This document shows positions 1 through 8,832 of a DNA stretch of 64,000 bases, piece after piece (position 1 is the first letter of the stretch; each line of letters opens with the position of its first letter). Source of the stretch: Candidatus Krumholzibacteriota bacterium (GTDB lineage: Bacteria > Krumholzibacteriota > Krumholzibacteriia > Krumholzibacteriales > Krumholzibacteriaceae); the NCBI GenBank assembly GCA_016932415.1, contig JAFGCX010000034.1:62001-126000 (forward strand). Reading direction: 5' to 3'. The notes beneath the pieces were generated by a model that had not been told where the DNA came from, searched no databases, and worked only from the letters and a program-made list of their open reading frames with translations. The position numbers and the translations under genes are program-made.

Positions 1-1
1 T

Positions 2-508
2 GCGTATATAGCCGGATTCAAATGGGCGCTGGCCAATACTGACGCGAAATATATTTTCGAGATGGACGCGGATTTTTCCCATGATCCTGGCGACATAAAA
101 TTTTTTCTCGAGGCGATCAAGGATAACGATCTCGTCATTGGATCGAGATATCTCAATGGGATCCGGGTCGTAAACTGGCCGCTCAGCAGATTGATCCTCA
201 GCACCGGAGCGAATATATATACCGGAATCGTTACCGGGCTTCCCCTGAAAGATTCAACCGGCGGGTTCAAATGTTTCCGTCGCGAGACACTGGCCGGCCT
301 TCCTCTTGATACGATCAGGAGTGACGGCTACTCTTTTCAGATAGAGATGAATTTCTTCTGCTGGAAAAAAGGTTTCAGGATAAGGGAAATACCAATAATA
401 TTTTCCGACAGGAGAGTCGGCGTTTCGAAGATGTCAAAAAAGATAATATGGGAAGCGGCGTTCATGGTCTGGCGCCTGAGGTTCATGTCCCCGCGGCGAT
501 GGAAGTAA
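2..508 (+). CDS. Glycosyltransferase family 2, dolichol-phosphate mannosyltransferase-like (5' partial)
   Basis: The reading frame is open from the left edge, so the N-terminus lies outside the window; the ATG at 62 is internal. The visible part begins with a stretch like the GT-A core of DPM1-type polyprenyl-phosphate sugar transferases: an EMDADFSHDP segment (the metal-binding DxD region), then the SRY..G and DSTGGFKCFRR segments typical of that subfamily. There is no C-terminal membrane domain; the protein ends with a short basic tail. By family it should move a sugar from a nucleotide donor to a polyprenyl phosphate at the cytoplasmic face. The stop codon is directly followed by the ATG of the next gene, so the two are almost certainly co-translated. 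It belongs to the polysaccharide locus that follows. The exact sugar is unknown. Confidence 0.85.
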   Translation, partial: AYIAGFKWALANTDAKYIFEMDADFSHDPGDIKFFLEAIKDNDLVIGSRYLNGIRVVNWPLSRLILSTGANIYTGIVTGLPLKDSTGGFKCFRRETLAGLPLDTIRSDGYSFQIEMNFFCWKKGFRIREIPIIFSDRRVGVSKMSKKIIWEAAFMVWRLRFMSPRRWK

Positions 509-2584
509 ATGGATCTTTCAATAATAATCATTACGCACAACAGCCTTGTCCCGGTCGAAAAGTGTCTGGAATCCCTCGAGGCCTGCCCTCCCTCGGGCAG
601 CTACGAGACGATCGTCATCGATAACGCCAGCAGTGACGGTTGCGCCGACATGATAGAGGAGTCGTTTCCCAGATGCATGGTGATCAGAAACGAGGAGAAC
701 AGGGGATACTCCCGCGGGGTCAATCAGGGGATCGATCTTTCGATTTCGGAATTGATACTCATACTCAATCCCGATATCGAGGTGAGAGACGGTTCCATCG
801 ACAGGCTCGCCCGGTTCATGAACGATAATCGATCGGCAGGTATGGCTGGATCGAAGCTCCTCTATCCCGATGGACGGCTACAATATTCCTGCCGGGCTTT
901 TTACACAATAAAGGCGCTTTTTTTAAGGCGGACGTTCCTTGGAAGGATCTTTCCGAAGGCGCGCGCTTTGAGAGAACATCTGATGATCGACTATGATCAT
1001 GAGCAGGCGCGCAAAGTCGACTGGCTCATAGGCGCCTGTCTGATGGTCAGGCGGGAAGCGATAGAAAAGGTCGGCAAGATGGATGAAAGGTTTTTTCTCT
1101 ATTTTGAAGATACCGACTGGTGCTACCGGATGAATCAGCACGGATGGGATGTCTATTACATTCCCGATTCGGTGATGACGCACCGGTACGAAAGATCAAG
1201 CGCGAGGTCGGTATTTAAAAAGCCTTTTCTCATGCATCTTCTCAGTCTTCTGCGATATTACGAGAAATGGAATAAAATATTCTACTTTTTCAGGCGGCAC
1301 CGGGGCGCCCTGAAATCAATCATATTCGCCGCGTCCGACCTTGTCGCGGCGAACGCGGGATTCTTCATAGCGTATTATCTGCGTGGTCTGTTCCAGTCCC
1401 TGTTTACAAACAGCCTGTATCCTCTCGACTGGTACGCTTTCTTTATCTACTTCTATAATTTTATCTTCTTTTTCACATTCCTCTTCGGCGGTCTCTACCA
1501 GATCAGGAGGGAGACCGGGGCGGCCCTGGAGTTCTCGAGAGTCGCCAGGTCGGTCTTCGCCTCTTTCGCGATCCTGCTGGGAGCGACATATCTTACCCGG
1601 ATAAGGATATATTCCCGGGCTGTCCTTGGAGGACAGGCGCTGTTGAGCCTTATTCTCGTCTTTGGTTTCAGGAGGATCATCCGGCTTGTTCACAACCAGC
1701 TTGTCAGAGCCTCTTTTGACCTTAAAAGGGTCATCCTGGCAGGTGACGAGGATGAGGTAGAACGGTTCAGGGGACTTGTGCAGGCTGATCCGCATCTGGG
1801 AATCGATGTCGTCGGAGATATTTCCGGTGGACCGGGATCTATCGGAAAGATGGAAGATCTCGAGAGTATAATCGACAGGTTCAAGATACAGGAGGTGCTG
1901 ATACTTCCATCGTATGTCGAGAGGGGCCTGATCTTTCCGTTCCTTTGCATTCATGGTACGCGGATGCTTGAGATAAGAATAGTGTCACCGGTCGCCAGAT
2001 TCATGGGCAGGGAGGTCAGGGTCCAGAAGATCGGTGATAGTTATATGTTTTCCATCGAAAGAGGGACCCAGTTTCTACTTCTGAGATTATTGCAGCGTTT
2101 GTCCGATATCGTCACTGGCGCTGTTTTTCTCCCCCTGTCGGCAGTCTGTCTCTTTTTTTTCAGGATATCCGGAACGGCAGGTCGAAAAGCGTCGGTCTTT
2201 TCGGAAAAAAGGACAGGGTACAGGGAAAAGACAATAGACTGGCCGAGAATCATGACTCGATCAGGCAGGGAGGGATCGGACATGATCAAACCGGCACTCT
2301 GGGCCGATCTGCTGTTCGGGAGACTGGCTCTCGTGGGACCGCCACCTTCACCGGTATCTGATGACGGTGGTCACGCCGGCCCTGACGGAGGAATGAGGCC
2401 GGGGATAAGCGGAAGATGGAGGATCTCTCCCGAAGCTGACTGGAAAAAATCTTTCGAAAACGAGGTAATCGAAACTAGGACACGTTCAATCACTGATTAT
2501 CTGGAGATACTTTTCAGGTCTGTCGGCATGTTTTTTTCAGGCAGATATCCGGAATGGTATTTTAACAAGGGGGATAACCCGTGA
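509..2584 (+). CDS. Fusion of GT2 glycosyltransferase and degenerate polyprenyl glycosylphosphotransferase-like domain
   Basis: A 691-residue fusion. Residues 1-240 are a rhamnosyltransferase-like GT2 domain: THNS near the start, NPDIEV at 87-92 in the metal-binding region, and FEDTDWCYR at 199-207. Residues about 265-395 hold four probable membrane segments and about 400-520 a nucleotide-binding-like domain, the layout of the N-terminal half of WbaP/WcaJ-type enzymes. Residues 527-691 resemble the bacterial sugar transferase fold: LVGPPP at 608-613 for the usual LVGPRP, and RPGISGRW near 630. The catalytic Asp-Glu pair expected about 16 residues before LVGPRP aligns with Ile-Lys, and the usual KFRTM-type segment is not recognisable. 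The GT2 half looks active; the C-terminal half may be inactive or altered. It starts immediately after the previous stop and overlaps the next gene by GTGA. Confidence 0.75.
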   Translation: MDLSIIIITHNSLVPVEKCLESLEACPPSGSYETIVIDNASSDGCADMIEESFPRCMVIRNEENRGYSRGVNQGIDLSISELILILNPDIEVRDGSIDRLARFMNDNRSAGMAGSKLLYPDGRLQYSCRAFYTIKALFLRRTFLGRIFPKARALREHLMIDYDHEQARKVDWLIGACLMVRREAIEKVGKMDERFFLYFEDTDWCYRMNQHGWDVYYIPDSVMTHRYERSSARSVFKKPFLMHLLSLLRYYEKWNKIFYFFRRHRGALKSIIFAASDLVAANAGFFIAYYLRGLFQSLFTNSLYPLDWYAFFIYFYNFIFFFTFLFGGLYQIRRETGAALEFSRVARSVFASFAILLGATYLTRIRIYSRAVLGGQALLSLILVFGFRRIIRLVHNQLVRASFDLKRVILAGDEDEVERFRGLVQADPHLGIDVVGDISGGPGSIGKMEDLESIIDRFKIQEVLILPSYVERGLIFPFLCIHGTRMLEIRIVSPVARFMGREVRVQKIGDSYMFSIERGTQFLLLRLLQRLSDIVTGAVFLPLSAVCLFFFRISGTAGRKASVFSEKRTGYREKTIDWPRIMTRSGREGSDMIKPALWADLLFGRLALVGPPPSPVSDDGGHAGPDGGMRPGISGRWRISPEADWKKSFENEVIETRTRSITDYLEILFRSVGMFFSGRYPEWYFNKGDNP

Positions 2585-4908
2585 GACGGCTCTGTTCATT
2601 TTTCATCCTGATGTCGATACTGTCCACCGGCCAGGCAACGGCAGATCCAGGGGACTGGAATCTATTTCTCGATGCCAGCGCCGTAAACAGGATCACCTGT
2701 CTCGGCGACAGTCTCTGGTGCGGAACCAACGGAGGAATCCTGCTTTTCGACCTCACTGATTCGACTATGACACAGTTCTATTCCGGGCTGGGATTGAGAT
2801 CGAATGAGGTGTCGGCTGTCGCGCTTGATCCAGAAGGCGTCCTCTGGGCGGCATTCAGGGGGGAGGGCCTGGTAAGGATCGAAAATATAGCGACAAACCC
2901 GGTAGTGAGCCATTACAACGAAAAATCGACACTCATCCTCAGCGACAGTATCAATTGCCTTCTCTCTGTCGATGAGGATGTATATTACGGCTCTGACAAT
3001 GGAATAGCCAAATTTTTCGACAAGAGCCATTCCCTGGAACCGAATCTGTCCGATAACCTTGCTGGAAAAAGGATAAACGACCTGCTTCTTGACGATGAAA
3101 ACCGGTTGTGGGTCGCTCATGAAGATGGCGTGGCAAGCTTTGGCCGCGACACGTTCATTTTTACTGACTATCCCATAGGCACAGCGTTTTCGATCACTTT
3201 GCATGAAGGGATGATATATGCCGCAACCTCGACAGGGATAGCGAGATTGAACGGCGAGTCATGGGAGCAGTACGGGACGACTTTTCATAATGGTCTTCTC
3301 CCGGTAAGTATAGCTTCAGGTGGAGGCGAGATATACGCGGCGACCGAGGAGAGAGCGTACAGGCATAACGGGTCATACTGGGAGAGTATCGCCACCGCGC
3401 AGATGAAGGCTATGTTTCTCGACAATTACAGGATCGGTCAGTATCATCTCCGCTCTGTCGCGGTCGACGGGAGAGGTGACCCCTGGATCGGGGGAAGACT
3501 CCCGAGCGGTTCGTCGAGGGGAAGTTATATCTCCGGATTCAATGGCGAAGAATGGGTCAACAGAGCCCTGCCGACATTGAGTCAGAATGACGTCATTGCT
3601 ATCGGAATCGCCCCCGGAGGAGCGGTATGGTCGAGCACTCTCTACGGGATCAACTACAGATCCGGTACCGGTGACTGGATCAGGTATTCAAAGATAAGAT
3701 CGGACACGGGAAATGATGACGCTCTTTCATATTTTGCCTACAACCTGGCGCTGCTTCATGATTCCGGTAATATCCTGTGGTGCAATTCTCTCAATTACGA
3801 CCTCGATATGATCGACCTGGGAAATATCTTCGATAAGGATGATGATATCTGGCGGCATTTCGCGATAGAGGATGGCAATACGATCACGACTGACAGGTTT
3901 GTAAAGGCAAAGGAAGACCCGGCCGGGAACAGGTGGTTTCTTTCCGATGACGATTATTACGAATCGAGCGGGATATGGGGAATAAATATCACCGACCAGT
4001 CAGCGGATCAGTGGTTCGCCGTAAATCCCCTTCTCAATCCTTCGATGAAAGGCGGCAATATCTTCGACTGCGTCTTCGATCAATTCGGAGTATATCTGGC
4101 CATAAAGGGATTTGGAGTCCAGTACTGGAGAACGGGCGGGTTCAGCTGGAGTACACTTACTTCGGAGACCGGTGATATATGGCTCACGCTGATGGATGAA
4201 TCGAACCTTGTCAGTACGGAGATAGAAGCTATAGAGGTTGGAAGCGACGGAACGGTATGGGTCGGGACGGGAGGCGGCCTGGTCAGGTATCGCCAGGGTG
4301 AAATAGAGGTGTATACTGAAAAGGGAGAAGAGACCAATTACGGATTGATCGGACTTTCCGTGAGCGATCTCGAATTCGACAGTTTCGGAAATCTCTGGGT
4401 CGCGACAGACAAGGGACTGAACAGGATCGATGCCGACGGGATCATAGACGCGGCGTTTACTACCGCTACTTTCTGGGAGAACAATATACAGGCATTCTAT
4501 TCAGAGTCGGTCATATCACCCCTTCCGAGTCATGTATGCCAGGTGCTGGCGTGTGATGCCGATGAGGATCTTCTCTGGATAGGGACCGACAGGGGCCTTG
4601 CATCTTTCGACGTGAGGCCACTGGTACAGGTTTCGATCCCACTGTCTCGCGCTATACTCTACCCCAACCCGATACATATCGGCCGGGGTGATTCATCCCT
4701 TAAGATCTCACGCATCTCGGGAATCGTCGATATAAGCGTCTATAATCTGGAAGGAGAACTGGTGCATGAGATAGAGGGTGTCGCCGAGGGAGAGGATGCC
4801 TGGGATCTGCTTACGATAAACGGGTTCACTGCCCAATCCGGGATCTATATAGTAAGAATATCCGGAAGTTCCGGCATAGAGACAAGAAAGGTTGCGATTA
4901 TCAGGTGA
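2581..4908 (+). CDS. Exported two-component-regulator-propeller-like protein with T9SS/FlgD-type C-terminal domain
   Basis: A 775-residue secreted protein with a GTG start inside the previous stop. Residues 1-21 look like a signal peptide (MRRLCSFF, hydrophobic core, ATA cleavage region). The body contains repeated blades with motifs such as LWCGTNGG, VLWAAFRGEG, TVWVGTGGG and LWVATDKGL, typical of Reg_prop beta-propellers. From about residue 690 comes an Ig-like end domain with ILYPNP, a VYNLEGELV strand and SGIYIVRI, as in type IX secretion sorting domains and the related FlgD-like domain of FCB bacteria. No kinase domain follows, so it is a stand-alone exported propeller. Lying between two polysaccharide genes, it may bind or organise exported polymer, but that is inference. 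Its GTGA overlap with the next gene indicates translational coupling. Confidence 0.72.
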   Translation: MRRLCSFFILMSILSTGQATADPGDWNLFLDASAVNRITCLGDSLWCGTNGGILLFDLTDSTMTQFYSGLGLRSNEVSAVALDPEGVLWAAFRGEGLVRIENIATNPVVSHYNEKSTLILSDSINCLLSVDEDVYYGSDNGIAKFFDKSHSLEPNLSDNLAGKRINDLLLDDENRLWVAHEDGVASFGRDTFIFTDYPIGTAFSITLHEGMIYAATSTGIARLNGESWEQYGTTFHNGLLPVSIASGGGEIYAATEERAYRHNGSYWESIATAQMKAMFLDNYRIGQYHLRSVAVDGRGDPWIGGRLPSGSSRGSYISGFNGEEWVNRALPTLSQNDVIAIGIAPGGAVWSSTLYGINYRSGTGDWIRYSKIRSDTGNDDALSYFAYNLALLHDSGNILWCNSLNYDLDMIDLGNIFDKDDDIWRHFAIEDGNTITTDRFVKAKEDPAGNRWFLSDDDYYESSGIWGINITDQSADQWFAVNPLLNPSMKGGNIFDCVFDQFGVYLAIKGFGVQYWRTGGFSWSTLTSETGDIWLTLMDESNLVSTEIEAIEVGSDGTVWVGTGGGLVRYRQGEIEVYTEKGEETNYGLIGLSVSDLEFDSFGNLWVATDKGLNRIDADGIIDAAFTTATFWENNIQAFYSESVISPLPSHVCQVLACDADEDLLWIGTDRGLASFDVRPLVQVSIPLSRAILYPNPIHIGRGDSSLKISRISGIVDISVYNLEGELVHEIEGVAEGEDAWDLLTINGFTAQSGIYIVRISGSSGIETRKVAIIR

Positions 4909-6332
4909 GAAGCTCGAGCAATAAGAAAATACTGGTAGTAGGGGCTGGCGAAGCCGGCCGGATGGTCCTGGGAGAGATAGAAGGACACCCGGAGATCGAA
5001 TCATCGGTGATCGGATTTCTTGATGACGACGATGAACTGGCGGGAAAAACGGTGCGATCCGTTCCCGTTCTAGGTACGACTGACCGGCTAGAGGAGATCG
5101 CCGCTTCGATGGATATCGATGAGGTCATCATCTCGGTGCCGACTGCTCCGGGACGATTCGTGCGGGAGATGATAAGGCGGTGCCGCAGGGCGGGAGTCGT
5201 CTACAGGATAGTACCCGGTGTGATGGAGATAATAAAGGGAGATGTCCACATCGACCAGATCAGGGATGTGCGCGTCGAAGATCTGCTTGGACGCGAAACG
5301 GTCAGTTTTGACCTGGAGTCGGCAAGATTGGAACTTTCCGGCAGGAAGATCCTGGTCACGGGGGCGGGAGGTTCGATCGGTAGCGAGCTTTGCAGGCAGC
5401 TCGCAAGAGTCGGACCGGAAGAACTGATCATACTCGGAAGGGGCGAAAACAGGATATTCATGATAGAGGAGGAGCTCAGGTCCTCTTTTCCCGGTTTGAG
5501 GATATCTACTGTCATCTGTAACCTCACCGATATGGCAAAGATAAAAAGGATGATGAAGGAGATCGCTCCCGGTATCGTATATCATGCGGCGGCCCACAAG
5601 CATGTCCATTACATGGAAAGGGACCCTTCAGAGGCGGTCATAAACAACGTCGCCGGAAGCATAAATGTAATCAGAGCCGCTGAAGAGTGTGGAGTCGAAC
5701 GTTTCGTGTTCATATCGACCGATAAGGCGGCGGATCCCGATGGAGTGATGGGAGCGACAAAGAGAATAGTAGAGCTTTACCTCGGGTCTTACAGCGATCA
5801 CAGCAGGTGCAGGTATATCACTGTGAGATTCGGAAACGTGATAGGGAGCGCCGGAAGTGTTGTTCCTCTTTTTCTCAGGCAGATCGGATGGGGAGGTCCG
5901 GTAACGGTAAGTGACGCCCAGGCGACAAGGTTTTTCATGACGGTAAAAGAAGCTGCTTTTCTTGTCATAAGGTCATCGCTCATCGGCAACGGAAAAGAGA
6001 CATTTATCCTCGATATGGGAGAGCCTCTGAATATCTATGAGATGGCGAAAGATATAATAATGTTGACCGGTCATGAACCGGAGACCGAGATCCCGATCAG
6101 GATGTCAGGCTTGCGTGACGGGGAAAAACTCCATGAAGTCCTCGTAAGTAAAAATGAACAGCTTAAGCCTTCCGGTGAGGACAAGATCCTCATTGCCAGT
6201 TCAATTGAGAGACCTCCAGAGGGCCTGGAACGTATGATATCGGAGATGATCGAGGCCGCGGGAAAAGGGGACGATGGCGCAGTGCTTGGATTGATGTCGA
6301 GTATCATTCCCGGATTCGACCGCGGGGACTGA
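4905..6332 (+). CDS. UDP-sugar 4,6-dehydratase of the CapD/WbpM/PglF family, lacking membrane segments
   Basis: A 475-residue protein with two Rossmann domains. Residues 8-115 form the CoA-binding-like N-terminal domain (VVGAGEAGR). Residues about 140-470 are the extended SDR domain: TGAGGSIG at 152-159, HAAAHKHV near 227-234, STDKA at 271-275 and MGATK at 282-286. Met in the place of the usual SDR Tyr is characteristic of the WbpM/PglF/CapD group, which makes UDP-4-keto-6-deoxy-HexNAc from UDP-GlcNAc. Full-length members have about 600-660 residues with four N-terminal membrane helices; these are absent, so this form should be cytosolic. The GTG start sits inside the preceding stop codon. 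The product would feed rare amino sugars into the glycan built by neighbouring transferases. Confidence 0.85.
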   Translation: MRSSSNKKILVVGAGEAGRMVLGEIEGHPEIESSVIGFLDDDDELAGKTVRSVPVLGTTDRLEEIAASMDIDEVIISVPTAPGRFVREMIRRCRRAGVVYRIVPGVMEIIKGDVHIDQIRDVRVEDLLGRETVSFDLESARLELSGRKILVTGAGGSIGSELCRQLARVGPEELIILGRGENRIFMIEEELRSSFPGLRISTVICNLTDMAKIKRMMKEIAPGIVYHAAAHKHVHYMERDPSEAVINNVAGSINVIRAAEECGVERFVFISTDKAADPDGVMGATKRIVELYLGSYSDHSRCRYITVRFGNVIGSAGSVVPLFLRQIGWGGPVTVSDAQATRFFMTVKEAAFLVIRSSLIGNGKETFILDMGEPLNIYEMAKDIIMLTGHEPETEIPIRMSGLRDGEKLHEVLVSKNEQLKPSGEDKILIASSIERPPEGLERMISEMIEAAGKGDDGAVLGLMSSIIPGFDRGD

Positions 6333-6355
6333 CGGTCAGATGACAGAACGAGGCC

Positions 6356-7312
6356 GTGGTGAATATTGAGATCGAATATGATATCGACAAGGAAGAGATA
6401 AGCGAATTCATCGGATCATGCCGGGGTGCGACCTATTTTCATTCCCCTTCCTGGATGAATATCCTGGTCCGCGCTTTTCCGCGTTTCAGGGGAGGATGGA
6501 TAACGGCACGTGACGGGAAGTCGCTACGCGGCGTCATGCCTTTTATAAGGATAGACAGGGGAGCGGTATTCTCGATATGGTCGATGCCGTTCGGCACCTA
6601 CGGAACGCCTCTTTGCGAGCGGGAGAGCGTCAGGCTGGCTCTCGTCGACAGGTTTTCACAGATAGCCGGATCGTCACGCTGCGCGGAGGCTGTGGCATCT
6701 CTTTTCGAGATCGACGGCGGCGACGGGAGTATGATCGGAAAGGCCGTGGTGGACAGGAACGAATGCAGCCTGATAATGCTCGATGGTGATTTCACCGAGT
6801 ACAGGTCGAAGAGGCTCAGCAGGAAAAAAAGGCAGATATGCAACGGATGCGAGAAGGATGGAGTAGAGATCAGGCTGATTGAAAAAGACGAAGACCTGTC
6901 GATTTTCTATGACATATATTTTTCGGGGTCGACGGGGTGGGGAGGCGTCCACCCCTATCCCAGGGAGTTTTTCAGGGAGCTTTTTAAAAGAAGGGATGAA
7001 GGGATCCTTTTCTGGGGAGCGTTCGTCGAAGGACGGATGCTTGGAGGACATATCGATATTTATTATAAATCGATGGCGCAGGCATGGCAGGCCGGGATCT
7101 CGGACGAGTCCCATTCGGCCGGGATCGCCTGCTACCTCGTGTACAGGGCAGTAGAAGAGGCTTATAAAAGGGAAGTAAAGGTCTTCAATCTCGGAAGCAG
7201 CTGCGGGGACAGCGGGATGCTGTTCTTTAAAAGATCGATGGGAGGGATCGAACACATTTATCCCGAACTGAGAATTCGAAAGAAATGGTGGAAATGGCTC
7301 ACGAGGAAATGA
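6356..7312 (+). CDS. FemAB/BioF2-like GNAT-fold transferase
   Basis: A 318-residue soluble protein resembling the FemAB-like branch of the GNAT superfamily found in polysaccharide and cell envelope loci. Visible features are the N-terminal YFHSPSWM segment, a central basic stretch (RLSRKKRQI), and a C-terminal GNAT half with GGHIDIYY, a Y-rich helix and VFNLGSS, ending in a KKWWKW tail. Members transfer acyl or aminoacyl groups to amino groups of sugars or peptides. Together with the upstream 4,6-dehydratase, N-acylation of an amino sugar is a reasonable guess. GTG at 6356 is followed by a second in-frame GTG at 6359; a GAGG precedes them at short spacing. The 3' end overlaps the next gene. 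The substrate cannot be told from sequence. Confidence 0.68.
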   Translation: MVNIEIEYDIDKEEISEFIGSCRGATYFHSPSWMNILVRAFPRFRGGWITARDGKSLRGVMPFIRIDRGAVFSIWSMPFGTYGTPLCERESVRLALVDRFSQIAGSSRCAEAVASLFEIDGGDGSMIGKAVVDRNECSLIMLDGDFTEYRSKRLSRKKRQICNGCEKDGVEIRLIEKDEDLSIFYDIYFSGSTGWGGVHPYPREFFRELFKRRDEGILFWGAFVEGRMLGGHIDIYYKSMAQAWQAGISDESHSAGIACYLVYRAVEEAYKREVKVFNLGSSCGDSGMLFFKRSMGGIEHIYPELRIRKKWWKWLTRK

Positions 7313-8832
7313 GGAAAGGGAGATCGAAGATCGCTGGGAATTCCATCTCCCTGGCCGTGTCCGGAGCCGGTGGGATGTTGTTCACCCTCGTTCAACTCAG
7401 CATTCTCAGCAGGACGCTTGAGGGAGATCTTTTCGGCGCATTCGTCGTTCTTAAAGGCTTTTCCCTTTTTCTCGCCACAATCATCCTTATCGGTCTTCCC
7501 CAGGTGATAATCAGATTCTTTCCCTCGTACCAGAACCGGGGAGAGAACGGCAAAGCGCTGAGACTTTTCGTAGTATCATCGATCGTCGTTCTTGTCCTTG
7601 GTTCCTCGATCTATTTATCCATAGGACGATTGAAGGCTCTCCTGCCGGACGCGCAGAGCGTTTTCTCGACCGACGAGATACTCTACTGGATGGTGATCTC
7701 CTCCATTACCGTGGCATTGAAATTGATACTGTACGGAGGATTCAACGGATTGCGGGAGATGCGCACGCAGATGTACTTCGAGATATCTTATCTCGCCGTG
7801 CTTACCGCTCTGATCGTGTTTTTCCAGGATTCCCTTTCCCTCACCGCGCTTTTCAGGATGATATCGTTGCTGAATGGAATTGTCTACGTGGCAGGAGCGC
7901 CGGTCCTGTTAAATATGATCGGCAGGATGAATGCTTCCACCGGGACAGGGGATGCCGCGCGAGTCGTCCAGCCGGTTTTTTTATCTTATATGGGTTATTC
8001 GCTCGTACTCAGTTTTGTGGCGTTGGCCTTTACTGATTTCGACAGGTTTGTGATGTCATCCGTCCTGCCGTTGTCGGCGATTTCGATATTTCACGTCGCG
8101 TCGAGGATTAACAGCCTGATAAAAAGATTTCTCGGATTTCCCGTTATCGCGCTTCAGCCCGAAGTCACCAGGATCTACGAAGAGGGAAGATGGGAACAGC
8201 TCCCGGAGAAGATCACATTGTTCACGAAGACTACGGTGATAGCCGCTTTCTTTTTTTCCGTCCTTGCCGCCTTGGCCGGTAATGATGTCATCCTTCTTCT
8301 GAGCGGGAAAAAATACGAAGCAGCGTACCCGGTCATGCTCGTGCTGCTCGCCGGCGTGCCTATTGCCGCATTCATAGCCCCTGTCCTGACGACGATGAGG
8401 GGGCTCAATCATATCAAGTGGGCGGCTCTCTGCGATTTCCTGTGGATGGCGGTATATTTCGGTTCGTTCTTCATATTCGTTACGATCTGGGGCGTGACGG
8501 GGATGGCTATCGCGCAGGTTCTGGCATCAATCGTGCAAATGGCCGCGGCGGTCGCGCTTTCGAAGAAAGAGGGGTTCTACGGAGGACTGGGAAAAAATAC
8601 GGTCAAGGCGATCATCTTTATTCTGCTTCTGGCCATCCCGCTGATAATGGTGACTCGATACCTTGGAATATACGCTGTCATATCAGCCATGGTATTTTCC
8701 CCTCTTATCCTTAGGATCCTGCTGGTGAAGCTGAGAATATTCGAATCGGCCGAGATAGCCGTCTTAAAGGGAATGATACCTCAGAGAGCAGGCCAGAGAT
8801 TCATGGTATGGTTGATCGATCCGGAGGCCTGA
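7285..8832 (+). CDS. Wzx-like polysaccharide flippase (MOP superfamily)
   Basis: An integral membrane protein of about 507-515 residues with some twelve to fourteen hydrophobic segments, of the Polysacc_synt/MviN-MATE type. The N-terminus GNSISLAVSGAGGMLFTLVQ with LSRTL..DLFGAF is the common first-helix pattern of oligosaccharide flippases. Such proteins move undecaprenyl-linked repeat units across the inner membrane. Two starts are possible: ATG 7285, overlapping the previous gene by 28 bases, or ATG 7309, giving the ATGA overlap seen elsewhere here but with a Shine-Dalgarno only two bases away. The next gene begins directly after the stop. This is the only flippase candidate in the locus, so a Wzx/Wzy-type export route is likely, although no Wzy polymerase was recognised. 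Confidence 0.82.
   Translation: MVEMAHEEMRKGRSKIAGNSISLAVSGAGGMLFTLVQLSILSRTLEGDLFGAFVVLKGFSLFLATIILIGLPQVIIRFFPSYQNRGENGKALRLFVVSSIVVLVLGSSIYLSIGRLKALLPDAQSVFSTDEILYWMVISSITVALKLILYGGFNGLREMRTQMYFEISYLAVLTALIVFFQDSLSLTALFRMISLLNGIVYVAGAPVLLNMIGRMNASTGTGDAARVVQPVFLSYMGYSLVLSFVALAFTDFDRFVMSSVLPLSAISIFHVASRINSLIKRFLGFPVIALQPEVTRIYEEGRWEQLPEKITLFTKTTVIAAFFFSVLAALAGNDVILLLSGKKYEAAYPVMLVLLAGVPIAAFIAPVLTTMRGLNHIKWAALCDFLWMAVYFGSFFIFVTIWGVTGMAIAQVLASIVQMAAAVALSKKEGFYGGLGKNTVKAIIFILLLAIPLIMVTRYLGIYAVISAMVFSPLILRILLVKLRIFESAEIAVLKGMIPQRAGQRFMVWLIDPEA

Noticed and set aside
1316-1954. Long minus-strand frame opposite the glycosyltransferase fusion
   Set aside because: Its composition is that of an antisense shadow, and the plus strand carries recognisable domains.
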